7,303 nucleotides of DNA from an uncultured Lachnospiraceae bacterium (GCA_902782715.1 CACZOG010000191.1:1-7303); one strand, 5' to 3'. Positions 1-6,650 are shown, counted from the first letter of the stretch. Notes: generated by a model from the sequence alone, not told the origin. Numbers and translations are program-made.

Positions 1-287
1 ATGAAAGTGATCTCGGGAGTATTGCGCATGTTTAATCTTTTCGCAAGAAGAGATCTTATCATTCCTTTTGCACTGTTAAGTCCCGTCATGGTGTTTTCTT
101 TGTCTTCGTCACTTCCCATAACGGAAACGTATACCTTACAAGTCTTTAAATCGGGAGCCACATAAACGTCCATAACGGAAGTAAAAGGATTGATTCTCGG
201 ATCTTTTACTTCGTAAGCGATAATCTGCGAAAGTTCCTTATGAACTTCGGAATTGATCCTTACGTTTTTGATACTTCCTTTTCTCAT
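1..287 (-). CDS. rbfA: Ribosome-binding factor A, partial (C-terminus off the left edge)
   Basis: Small KH-fold protein that binds the immature 30S subunit and helps 16S rRNA 5'-end maturation, notably in the cold. Reading leftward from ATG at 287 gives 95 complete codons with no stop before the edge, so the end is missing; the family is usually about 110-130 residues. The start MRKGSIKNVRINSEVHKELS, the segment VKDPRINPFTSVMDVYVAPDL (residues 27-47) and the helix pair with the AKG kink (residues 73-75, matching the Ala-x-Gly of RbfA) followed by RLNMRNTPEITF are characteristic. The start overlaps the infB stop (TAATG), with a GAGGT ribosome site at 301-297 inside infB, nine bases upstream. 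It is the last visible gene of the operon and is probably translationally coupled to infB. Identity is secure; only the C-terminus is unknown. Confidence 0.95.
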   Translation of the reverse strand, partial: MRKGSIKNVRINSEVHKELSQIIAYEVKDPRINPFTSVMDVYVAPDLKTCKVYVSVMGSDEDKENTMTGLNSAKGMIRSLLAKRLNMRNTPEITF

Positions 288-3076
288 TATCTGGGTACCT
301 CAACCATTTCATATGCTTCAACCTGGTCAAATTCCTGAATTCCGTTGAAACCTTCGAATACAAGACCACACTCGAAGCCTGATTTAACTTCTTTGACGTC
401 GTCCTTGAATCTCTTAAGCGATGCGAGCTTTCCTTCGAAGATCTGCTCTCCCTCTCTCGTGATCCTTACCGAACATCCTCTCTTTACGATACCGTCGAGT
501 ACGTATGAACCAGCAATGTTTCCGATAGCGTTTGCCTTGAAGATCTGTCTTACTTCGCAGTGACCGATGACCTTCTCCTCGAAGATAGGATCGAGCATAC
601 CCTTCATGGCTGCTTCAACATCTTCGATTGCCTGATAGATTACGCTGTAAAGTCTTACGTCTACGCCTTCTCTGTCGGCTGTATCCTTAGCCTGGTTATC
701 GATACGAACGTTAAAGCCGATGATGATCGCATCAGATGCGGAAGCAAGAGTTACGTCGGATTCGTTGATGGCACCTACGCCGCCGTGGATAACCTTGACA
801 ACAACTTCTTCGTTGGAGATCTTCTCGAGTGACTGCTTAACGGCTTCAACCGAACCCTGAACGTCGGCCTTAACGATGATGTTAAGACACTTAAGGTTGT
901 TCTCTTTGATCTGGGTGAATACATCCTCAAGGTTCATCTTGCCCTTGGTGTCTTCGATCTTCTTGATCTTATGTTCAGCAATGAATGTATCTGCGAAGTG
1001 TTTAGCTTCCTTATCGTTCTCATGAGCGATGAATACGTCTCCTGCCGAAGGAGCCTGGTTAAGTCCGAGGATCTCGACGGGTGTTGAAGGTGTAGCAACC
1101 TTAACGTTTTCCTTCTTGTCGTTGATCATTGCTCTTACTTTACCGTGAGCTTCGCCTGCGGAAATGAAATCGCCGACCTTAAGAGTACCCTTCTGTACAA
1201 GTACCGTAGCAACAGGTCCTCTTCCTTTTTCGAGCTTGGCTTCGATAACAAGACCTCTGGCCTTTCTGTTGGGATTGGACTTAAGTTCGAGAATCTCTGC
1301 AGAGATAAGAATGTTCTCTAAAAGATTGTCGATACCTAATCCCTTCTTAGCCGAAACGGGAACGAAGATCGTATCGCCGCCCCATGCTTCGGGGTTAAGT
1401 CCGTGATCCGTTGAAAGTTCTGTCATAAGCTGTGAGATCTGAGGATATGAAGTCATATCCTTTGTTGTATCATCAAAATCAAAGCCTATCTTATCAACTT
1501 TGTTTACAGCAACGATGATGGGAACGCCTGCTGCCTTTGCGTGGCTTATAGCCTCGACAGTCTGGGGCATTACACCGTCGTCTGCAGCTACAACGAGTAC
1601 TGCGATATCAGTACTTGTTGCACCTCTCATACGCATGGCAGTAAATGCTTCATGACCGGGCGTATCGAGGAATGTAATGTTCTTATCGTTGATCCTGACC
1701 TGATAAGCACCGATATGCTGTGTGATACCGCCTGCTTCCCTGTCGATAACGTGTGTATTTCTGATAGCGTCAAGAAGTGAAGTTTTACCGTGATCGACGT
1801 GACCCATTACACAGATAACGGGAGGTCTCTCAACAAGCTTGTCTTCTGCTTCATCCTCTTCCTTAAGAAGTTCTTCGATAACATCGACTTTCTCTTCTTT
1901 TTCACAGAGGATATCATATTCCATTGCGATCTCTTCTGCTTTTTCAAATGAGATCTCTGTATTGACCGTTACGATCTCGCCTGCAAGGAAAAGCTTCTTA
2001 ACGATAGTCGAAGGCTGAAGTTTCATCTTGTCGGCAAGATCTCTGATGGTTAAAACTTCGGGAAGAACAAGTACCTTGATATCTTCCTCAACCTTCTCGA
2101 CTTTCTTTTCGGGCTTAATGAATGCGCCGGGTTTTAAAGTCTTACCCTTCTGGCCCATTCCGTCCTCATATCTGTCATCGTAATTATTTTTCTTTTTATC
2201 TTTTTCCTGAGAAGATCTTCTCTTGTCGTCTTTTCTCTTATCCGACGGTGCAGGAGCTGCTGCCGCATTGTTCTGATCGAACTTGGGTGCGGGTTTCTTT
2301 GCGAATCTGTTGCCCTGAGGTGCATCCTTATCCTTATCAAAACCGCCTGCGTTACGATTGTCTCTCTGAGGTCTCTCGCCCCTTTGAGGTGCATCGTTTC
2401 TGAAGTTAGGCTTATTGTCGTTCTGAGGACGAGCGGGACGATCGTGTCTTTCAGGTCTCTCCTGTCTCTCCTGAGGTCTTTCTGCAGGCTGTGTCTTAAC
2501 TGCTTCAGCTGTCTCAACCTTCTCTGCTGCGGATACGCTCTCCTTAACGGGAGCGGGCTTAGCCGCGGGTTTTACATTCTGCTGATGTGCGGGTACGAAA
2601 TTAACCGAAGGTGCGCCCGAAGGAGGCGTGGTCGGTTTGATCAATCTCGTAGGTCCGTTATTAACAGGTCTTGCACCCTGAGCGGGTTTCTGTGCGCCCT
2701 GCTGATTGGGAACTTTCTTCTGTCCCTGCTGGGCATTGCCGCTCATAAACTGAGGGTTGATCTTGAAGTTGAATTTGGGCTTCTTGGGAGCTTCCTTGTT
2801 GGCTTCTTTAACAGCCTCTTTTGTTGCTTCCTTAACTTCAGCCTTTACCGCTTCCTTAGGATCTGCTTCCTTGGGAGCGGGCTTTGCAGCTTTAACTTCC
2901 TTTGCAGGTTTTTCCTCTTTTTTATTTGCCTTCGAGAAGGCTTTTCTTAATGTGTCAGCTTCCTCATCCGTCAAATTCTTGGTAGCGGCTTTGCATTCTA
3001 TGCCATTATCATTCGCAAGCGCGATCAGATCTTTGCTTGCTACTTCCAATTCTTTACTCAGTTCACTTATCTTCAT
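287..3076 (-). CDS. infB: Translation initiation factor IF-2 (GTPase)
   Basis: GTPase that brings fMet-tRNA to the 30S P site and promotes 50S joining. The 929-residue product starts with an IF2_N-type module (about 1-50), then a long low-complexity linker (about 51-320) rich in Lys/Ala/Glu and later Arg/Pro/Gln/Asn, then a second IF2_N module (about 336-390; VLTIRDLADKMKLQPSTIVK). The G domain follows: G1 GHVDHGKT at 425-432, G3 DTPGHE at 471-476, G4 NKVD at 525-528 and G5 SAK at 575-577. Domain II begins around 607 (RGLVIEAKLEKGRGPVATVL), domain III around 730-830 and the tRNA-binding C-terminal domain around 835-929. The start ATG at 3076 overlaps the ylxQ stop as ATGA and has GGAGGT at 3088-3083, six bases upstream. 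One oddity is a G4-G5 stretch longer than in E. coli or B. subtilis IF-2 as I remember them. Shorter isoforms from internal starts, known in E. coli, cannot be judged from the sequence. Confidence 0.98.
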   Translation of the reverse strand: MKISELSKELEVASKDLIALANDNGIECKAATKNLTDEEADTLRKAFSKANKKEEKPAKEVKAAKPAPKEADPKEAVKAEVKEATKEAVKEANKEAPKKPKFNFKINPQFMSGNAQQGQKKVPNQQGAQKPAQGARPVNNGPTRLIKPTTPPSGAPSVNFVPAHQQNVKPAAKPAPVKESVSAAEKVETAEAVKTQPAERPQERQERPERHDRPARPQNDNKPNFRNDAPQRGERPQRDNRNAGGFDKDKDAPQGNRFAKKPAPKFDQNNAAAAPAPSDKRKDDKRRSSQEKDKKKNNYDDRYEDGMGQKGKTLKPGAFIKPEKKVEKVEEDIKVLVLPEVLTIRDLADKMKLQPSTIVKKLFLAGEIVTVNTEISFEKAEEIAMEYDILCEKEEKVDVIEELLKEEDEAEDKLVERPPVICVMGHVDHGKTSLLDAIRNTHVIDREAGGITQHIGAYQVRINDKNITFLDTPGHEAFTAMRMRGATSTDIAVLVVAADDGVMPQTVEAISHAKAAGVPIIVAVNKVDKIGFDFDDTTKDMTSYPQISQLMTELSTDHGLNPEAWGGDTIFVPVSAKKGLGIDNLLENILISAEILELKSNPNRKARGLVIEAKLEKGRGPVATVLVQKGTLKVGDFISAGEAHGKVRAMINDKKENVKVATPSTPVEILGLNQAPSAGDVFIAHENDKEAKHFADTFIAEHKIKKIEDTKGKMNLEDVFTQIKENNLKCLNIIVKADVQGSVEAVKQSLEKISNEEVVVKVIHGGVGAINESDVTLASASDAIIIGFNVRIDNQAKDTADREGVDVRLYSVIYQAIEDVEAAMKGMLDPIFEEKVIGHCEVRQIFKANAIGNIAGSYVLDGIVKRGCSVRITREGEQIFEGKLASLKRFKDDVKEVKSGFECGLVFEGFNGIQEFDQVEAYEMVEVPR
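2117..2926 (-). repeat. Low-complexity, repeat-rich linker of IF-2
   Basis: This is the coding DNA for IF-2 residues about 51-320, between the two N-terminal modules. Three compositional blocks are visible: a Lys/Glu/Ala block with recurring KEA units (residues about 68-98), a Gln/Pro/Asn block (about 108-170), and an Arg/Pro/Glu/Gln block with recurring RPE, RPQ and RQE units (about 199-240). A strongly charged Lys/Asp stretch (about 278-303) follows. Such linkers are expected to be disordered and vary greatly between species. The biased composition also opens spurious long reading frames in other frames over this interval. Confidence 0.8.
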
Positions 3077-3405
3077 TCAACTACCTCCGAATCCGAATTA
3101 TTTTTCTCCAATTCGAGAATTATGCTTCCCGCAAAACCGTCGTCCGTAATTCCTACAGCCGCTCTTTCCTCGCTTCCCATCCATTTTCCCAACGTTGCTT
3201 TGTCGGAATAAAAGTAGATCGGTATATTCCTGTAAGAACACATGTCTTTGTACTTCTTCTTCGTGTTCTCGGAAGCGTCAAGCGCAACCACAACGAGTTT
3301 TGCTTTTCTAACTTTTATAATTTCTTCAACACTAAACTCTCCGCTTTTTAATTTCCCGGCCTTTTTGCAAAGACCGATAAGCGAAAGCACTTTGTCATTA
3401 GTCAC
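3073..3405 (-). CDS. ylxQ: YlxQ-type L7Ae/L30e-family RNA-binding protein (GTG start)
   Basis: A member of the L7Ae/L30e/S12e family, whose proteins typically bind kink-turn RNA; the exact role of YlxQ in the nusA-infB operon is not settled. The 110-residue product shows the family's opening helix (VLSLIGLCKKAGKLKSGEFS, residues 6-25), the central strand KLVVVALDAS (36-45), the KYKDMCSYRNIPIYFY segment (51-66), and LGKWMGSEERAAVGITDDGFA (72-92). I chose GTG at 3405 because AGAGGAG at 3419-3413 sits seven bases before it and because family similarity begins just after it. An ATG further upstream at 3471 would add 22 residues with no family resemblance, all inside the rnpM coding region. The start overlaps the end of rnpM by eight bases (GTGACTAA), and the stop overlaps infB by four (ATGA). 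Confidence 0.92.
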   Translation of the reverse strand: MTNDKVLSLIGLCKKAGKLKSGEFSVEEIIKVRKAKLVVVALDASENTKKKYKDMCSYRNIPIYFYSDKATLGKWMGSEERAAVGITDDGFAGSIILELEKNNSDSEVVE

Positions 3406-3664
3406 CAAATAACTCCTCTGATGTTTTCTCGTAAAATTCCTCGGGCACGTGCATATCGAAAGTCTTGTCAAGGATATGGGTTTTCCTAAGCTTCTCGAAG
3501 CACTCTTTTTTCTTACATACGTAAGCGCCTCTTCCGTTAAGTCTGCCCGTCTCGTCAGCCATAACCTCTCCCTCGGGAGTTCTGACTATTCTTAACAGTT
3601 CTCTTTTATCTTTGTTCTCTCTGCATGCCACGCATGTCCTCAGCGGAACTCTTTTATTCTGCAT
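3398..3664 (-). CDS. rnpM: RNase P modulator RnpM (YlxR, DUF448)
   Basis: YlxR-family protein; in B. subtilis the family member was described as binding RNase P RNA and reducing its activity, hence RnpM. The 88-residue product carries the two family signatures: VPLRTCVACRE (residues 6-16) and GRLNGRGAYVC (40-50), followed by KKKECFEK. Four cysteines (11, 14, 50, 55) are spaced in a way that could hold a metal; this pattern is common in clostridial members, but binding is inferred. The start ATG at 3664 overlaps the nusA stop by eleven bases, with a GAGGGTG ribosome site at 3680-3674 inside the acidic-tail codons of nusA. It lies in the conserved position between nusA and ylxQ, so transcription is shared with the whole operon. 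Confidence 0.94.
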   Translation of the reverse strand: MQNKRVPLRTCVACRENKDKRELLRIVRTPEGEVMADETGRLNGRGAYVCKKKECFEKLRKTHILDKTFDMHVPEEFYEKTSEELFGD

Positions 3665-4877
3665 CGGTTACTTCACCCTCTTCATTGGCTGCGAATTCGT
3701 CTTCTGTATATTCTTCTTCGCCTTCGTAGCCGTTCTCGTCATATTCATATCCGTTCTCATCGTAATCATATTCCTGCTCCTCTGTTGTGAAGCCGAATTC
3801 TTCTCTTGCCTGAGACTCGGACTTAATGTCAATCTTGAATCCTGTAAGCTTGGCTGCAAGACGCGCGTTCTGGCCTTCCTTACCGATCGCAAGCGATAAC
3901 TGTGTATCGGGAACGATCACCATTGCCTCTTTGCTCTTGGGATCTTCTTCGTTAACCGCAACAGCGATAACCTGTGCGGGTGAAAGTGCATTCTGGATAA
4001 GCTCGTTTGCATCGTTTGACCATGTGATGATATCAATCTTCTCACCGCCGAGTTCATCAACGATAGCGTTAACTCTTGCACCGTTCAAACCTACGCATGC
4101 ACCTACGGGATCAACGTTCTCATCCTTTGAGAATACAGCCATCTTTGTACGGCTGCCGGGCTCTCTTGCGATGCTCTTGATCTCAACGATGCCTTCTCTG
4201 ATCTCTGAAACTTCAGCTTCAAAAAGTCTCTTTACGAAACCGGGATGTGTACGGGATACAAGGATCCTGGGTCCCTTGGGTGTATTCTTAACTTCAGTTA
4301 TGTAAACCTTGATCCTGTCTGTGGGACGGAAATGCTCGCCCTTAACCTGCTCGGATTCGTTAAGCATTGCATCTGCTTTACCGAGGTTAATGGAGATGTT
4401 CTTTCCGATGTATCTCTGTACAACACCTACGATGATGTTGTTCTGCTTTGAATAATACTGATCGAATACAACGTTTCTTTCTTCTTCACGGATCTTCTGA
4501 AGGATCACGCTCTTTGCATGCTGTGTTGCGATACGGCCGAATTCCTTTGACTGAAGTTCAAATCTTACAACATCGCCTGCTTTTGCTTTCTTTGCAACCT
4601 TTTTAGCTTCCTCGAGAGAAACTTCCGTAACGGGATCCATTACGTCTTCAGGATTCTCTACAACGGTTTTCTCCTGATAGAGATGGTATTCGCCTGTTTC
4701 TCTGTCCATTTCAACAACGCAGTTCTCGTCGTTTCCGAAATGTTCCTTTGCAGCTTTCTTTAAAGAATTCTCTATAGCTTCAAACAGCGTCTCTTTGCTG
4801 ATTTCCTTTTCCTTCTCGAGTTCGGAAATCGCTCTTAATAACTCTTCGCTGTCTTTTACCTTATTTTCCTTTGCCAT
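3654..4877 (-). CDS. nusA: Transcription termination/antitermination factor NusA
   Basis: RNA polymerase-binding elongation factor that modulates pausing, intrinsic termination and antitermination. The 407-residue protein has the N-terminal polymerase-binding domain (about 1-130; opening ELLRAISELEKEKEISKETL), an S1 domain (about 140-208), and two KH domains. KH1 carries GLNG at 263-266 and KH2 carries GKEG at 332-335 followed by QNARLAAKLTG. It lacks the C-terminal acidic repeat domains of E. coli NusA, as is normal in Gram-positives, but ends in a roughly 45-residue tail very rich in Glu, Asp and Tyr. The start ATG at 4877 has AAGGAGG at 4893-4887, nine bases upstream, and lies 18 bases after the rimP stop. 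The stop lies inside the start region of rnpM. Because NusA acts on hairpin terminators, it may influence the hairpin in its own operon leader (inference). Confidence 0.97.
   Translation of the reverse strand: MAKENKVKDSEELLRAISELEKEKEISKETLFEAIENSLKKAAKEHFGNDENCVVEMDRETGEYHLYQEKTVVENPEDVMDPVTEVSLEEAKKVAKKAKAGDVVRFELQSKEFGRIATQHAKSVILQKIREEERNVVFDQYYSKQNNIIVGVVQRYIGKNISINLGKADAMLNESEQVKGEHFRPTDRIKVYITEVKNTPKGPRILVSRTHPGFVKRLFEAEVSEIREGIVEIKSIAREPGSRTKMAVFSKDENVDPVGACVGLNGARVNAIVDELGGEKIDIITWSNDANELIQNALSPAQVIAVAVNEEDPKSKEAMVIVPDTQLSLAIGKEGQNARLAAKLTGFKIDIKSESQAREEFGFTTEEQEYDYDENGYEYDENGYEGEEEYTEDEFAANEEGEVTDAE
3723..3764 (-). repeat. Two tandem 21-bp units encoding YDENGYE in the NusA tail
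   Basis: Residues 372-378 and 379-385 of NusA are both YDENGYE, back to back, within the acidic C-terminal tail. The two 21-base DNA units are similar but differ at a few third positions, so the duplication is not brand new or has been tolerated with silent change. The surrounding tail is Glu/Asp-rich. Its function is unknown. Confidence 0.85.
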
Positions 4878-4895
4878 TTTTTAATTCCTCCTTAG

Positions 4896-5360
4896 TTAAA
4901 AATCAATTGACAATCTTATAATCGCTATATCTTTTCTTGTAAATTCAATATCTTTATCATCAACGGTAACCGTAACCGTGTTTTGATCGAATGCTTTGAG
5001 CGTTCCGGTGAATTCCTTGCATTTGTCGATGGGTTTATAGAGTTTCACATCAACCTGCTCACCGATGGATCTTTCAAAATGTATATCTTTCTTAAGCTGT
5101 CTGCCGAGTCCCGGGGAAGAAACTTCGAAAATGTATGTCTCTTCGATGTAGTCCTCTTTGTCAAGGATCACGTTAAAGGCTCTCGATACTTTCTCGCAGT
5201 CGTCAATGTTCACGCCGCCTTCTTTGTCGATGTAAACCCTTAAGTACCAGTCTGCGCCTTCTTTCTCGAAATCGATGTCGTAAAGCTCGACACCCGCATC
5301 CTCAAGAACGGGCATTATCAGTTCCTTTGTTTTCTCAACATATCCTTCGTGTTTGCCCAA
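4896..5360 (-). CDS. rimP: Ribosome maturation factor RimP (TTG start)
   Basis: Assembly factor that binds the free 30S subunit and helps early maturation, including S12 incorporation. The 154-residue product matches the family length of about 150-160. The N-terminal alpha/beta domain contains ELYDIDFEKEGADWYLRVYI (residues 25-44) and the conserved GGVNIDDCEKVSRAF (48-62). The signature YIFEVSSPGLGRQLKK lies at about 76-91, and the C-terminal SH3-like domain follows. The start is TTG at 5360, chosen because AAAGGAGA at 5374-5367 lies six bases upstream and because family similarity begins immediately after it; no in-frame ATG lies nearby upstream. It is the first gene of the operon, with the promoter and a leader hairpin just upstream and nusA 18 bases downstream. 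The weak TTG codon may limit RimP relative to later genes (inference). Confidence 0.95.
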   Translation of the reverse strand: MGKHEGYVEKTKELIMPVLEDAGVELYDIDFEKEGADWYLRVYIDKEGGVNIDDCEKVSRAFNVILDKEDYIEETYIFEVSSPGLGRQLKKDIHFERSIGEQVDVKLYKPIDKCKEFTGTLKAFDQNTVTVTVDDKDIEFTRKDIAIIRLSIDF

Positions 5361-5374
5361 TTTAAATCTCCTTT
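5361..5374 (-). promoter_or_regulatory. rimP ribosome binding site that fixes the TTG start
   Basis: AAAGGAGA at 5374-5367 is followed by six bases (TTTAAA) and then TTG. The strong site with ideal spacing is the main reason for accepting a TTG start. The site begins only about 10 bases downstream of the leader hairpin, so folding of the leader could affect ribosome access. Confidence 0.85.
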
Positions 5375-5384
5375 AAAAAATTAG

Positions 5385-5411
5385 AAAAGTGGGTTTCGTC
5401 AACCCACTTTT
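5385..5411 (-). terminator. Leader hairpin with terminator shape upstream of rimP
   Basis: On the minus strand AAAAGTGGGTT and AACCCACTTTT form a perfect 11-bp stem around the 5-nt loop GACGA, followed by a U-rich tail (TTTT, CTAA, TTTTTT). This looks like an intrinsic terminator. It lies after the cyclase gene stop and could end that transcript, but it also lies between the rimP promoter and the rimP ribosome site, so operon transcripts must cross it. It could therefore act as an attenuator or partial terminator. The stem is symmetric, so a plus-strand reading (tail of five T) is also possible, but no plus-strand gene precedes it. Confidence 0.75.
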
Positions 5412-5438
5412 TCATCTAGCATATCTTTAACTTTATTC

Positions 5439-5467
5439 ATATTACCAACTTAACCGAGTTATGTCAA
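5439..5467 (-). promoter_or_regulatory. Sigma-A-type promoter of the rimP-nusA-infB operon
   Basis: On the minus strand TTGACA (5467-5462, perfect -35), a 17-base spacer, and TAATAT (5444-5439, five of six matches to -10). The predicted transcript start is near 5432, giving a leader of about 70 bases before rimP. The promoter begins 18 bases after the stop codon of the upstream cyclase gene. Position, spacing and match make this the strongest promoter candidate in the window. Confidence 0.85.
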
Positions 5468-5484
5468 GCAGTTACGCGAAATAA

Positions 5485-6579
5485 CTAGTCCGAAACCACC
5501 TGATTTTTTCCGTTTTTCTTACCCTTGTAGAGATTCTCGTCCGCAATGGATATGAGTTTCTCGATCGAAAGACCGGGAATGGATTCGGAAATGCCGAAAG
5601 TCATCGTTATCTTTACTTCTTCGTTCAATGCCTTGACCGAAACTGAATTTACGGCCTGACGCATACGTTCCGCAACATCGGCCGTTATCTTTTTATTGCC
5701 GTTTATCGCAATGAGGAATTCTTCTCCGCCCCATCTGCATACGAAATCATCGTCTCTGGTGGATTTAAGCAGCGCCTGTGCAGCCATTTTTAAGACCTCG
5801 TCTCCGAAATCATGTCCGTATGTATCGTTGATCTTCTTAAAGTCATCTATATCAGCCATGATTATTCCGAAGATCGCACCTTCTTTGCTAAGATCCGCAA
5901 GCTTGTCTTCGAGTTTTTTATCCATGAATCTTCTGTTGTAAAGTCTGGTAAGAGGATCTATATTGGCTTCCTCGTCAAGCTCGTTATTTAAGATCTGCAT
6001 TCTCTCGGCTTTATGCATGATATCCCAGTCAAGAAGTATCAAGAACTGAGCCATAGCAAGTATGGACATTACGATATTAAAGATCATTAATGCGATCTGC
6101 CAGCCGAGAACCATCTTTTCAATTGGTTCGATGAAATACGATATCATAAAATTGGCCGATATCGATAAAATAAACACTATTGTATAAAGAATACTGGAGA
6201 GTTCTTTTTTCTTAAACGAATTCCACGAAAGGATAACATAGAAAGCCGCCGGAACCATTGTGAAACAGTAAAAGAAAAAGCCTTTGTTTATTCCGATGAA
6301 GATCGTCGTAAGGAAGGTATGTAAGATAACTTCCATCGCGGCTATAAAAAGTGTTATCTTTAATTTTTTTAATTTATTGAGATAATCAAGACTTAAATAT
6401 CCTACGAAAACACAGACATTGTAAATGCACAGCACCCTGTGCGAGCTTATCAGGAAAAGAATGGCGAAAATAAGATGGAGGATTCCGACTTCATGAAGAA
6501 TAAGAGCAAATTTGAATTGCTCATCGAAATAGACTTCCCCGTTTTTTATACTTGTAACATAATGCTTAATATTACTCAT
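5485..6579 (-). CDS. Membrane-bound diguanylate cyclase (GGDEF domain)
   Basis: Predicted to make cyclic di-GMP from two GTP at the inner face of the membrane. From ATG at 6579 the product has 364 residues. The N-terminal half has about six hydrophobic segments (roughly 20-42, 48-66, 74-95, 99-118, 128-148, 158-184) that match no sensor family I can name. A short helix then leads into the GGDEF domain: NIDPLTRLYNRR at 206-217, metal-site MADIDDFKKIND at 241-252, YGH at 254-256, and the active site GGEEF at 284-288. An RxxD product-inhibition site (RDDD, 275-278) stands five residues before it, so both catalysis and feedback inhibition look intact. A GTG at 6591 would add four residues but sits only about 11 bases from the predicted transcript start. 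The gene is divergent from an AraC-type regulator. The stimulus it senses is unknown. Confidence 0.93.
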   Translation of the reverse strand: MSNIKHYVTSIKNGEVYFDEQFKFALILHEVGILHLIFAILFLISSHRVLCIYNVCVFVGYLSLDYLNKLKKLKITLFIAAMEVILHTFLTTIFIGINKGFFFYCFTMVPAAFYVILSWNSFKKKELSSILYTIVFILSISANFMISYFIEPIEKMVLGWQIALMIFNIVMSILAMAQFLILLDWDIMHKAERMQILNNELDEEANIDPLTRLYNRRFMDKKLEDKLADLSKEGAIFGIIMADIDDFKKINDTYGHDFGDEVLKMAAQALLKSTRDDDFVCRWGGEEFLIAINGNKKITADVAERMRQAVNSVSVKALNEEVKITMTFGISESIPGLSIEKLISIADENLYKGKKNGKNQVVSD

Positions 6580-6608
6580 ATAACGCCCCACTCTTTACAC
6601 ACAAGATA

Positions 6609-6637
6609 ATTATACCCCGATAAGTCAAATTTGTCAT
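6609..6637 (-). promoter_or_regulatory. Promoter of the diguanylate cyclase gene
   Basis: On the minus strand ATGACA (6637-6632, five of six matches to -35), a 17-base spacer, and TATAAT (6614-6609, perfect -10). The predicted transcript start near 6602 leaves about 22 bases before ATG 6579, including a purine-rich AAAGAGTGGGG that may serve as the ribosome site. This spacing supports ATG 6579 over GTG 6591. Confidence 0.75.
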
Positions 6638-6650
6638 CATCTGCAAAACT

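Noticed and set aside
2134..2517. 127-codon minus-strand open frame in another frame of infB
   Set aside because: It is a shifted reading of the Arg/Pro/Gln-rich linker, giving an Arg/Leu/Thr-rich product with no domain. The infB frame is continuous across it, so it is not a frameshift remnant.
2384..2950. 188-codon plus-strand open frame antisense to infB
   Set aside because: It lies over the low-complexity IF-2 linker, where biased codons leave antisense frames free of stops. Its product is a Cys/Leu/Phe-rich string with no family resemblance and no ribosome site was seen.
3406..3471. Upstream ATG start for ylxQ at 3471
   Set aside because: It would add 22 residues (beginning MTRLSICTCPRNF) unlike the L7Ae family. 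GTG 3405 has a well-spaced AGAGGAG.
3826..4305. 159-codon plus-strand open frame antisense to nusA
   Set aside because: The opposite strand encodes well-conserved NusA KH domains. The antisense product is Ser/Thr/Pro-rich and resembles nothing known.
5390..5441. Possible leader peptide (MNKVKDMLDEKVG) overlapping the rimP promoter and hairpin
   Set aside because: The first ATG overlaps the -10 element and so would precede the transcript start. The in-frame second ATG has no convincing ribosome site.
5470..5486. AGTTA/TAACT inverted repeat next to the cyclase stop codon
   Set aside because: A 5-bp, AT-rich stem with a 7-base loop and no T tract is too weak to call a terminator.
6580..6591. 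GTG start at 6591 for the diguanylate cyclase
   Set aside because: It has no ribosome site at a workable distance, and the predicted transcript start near 6602 would leave about 11 bases. ATG 6579 is better placed.
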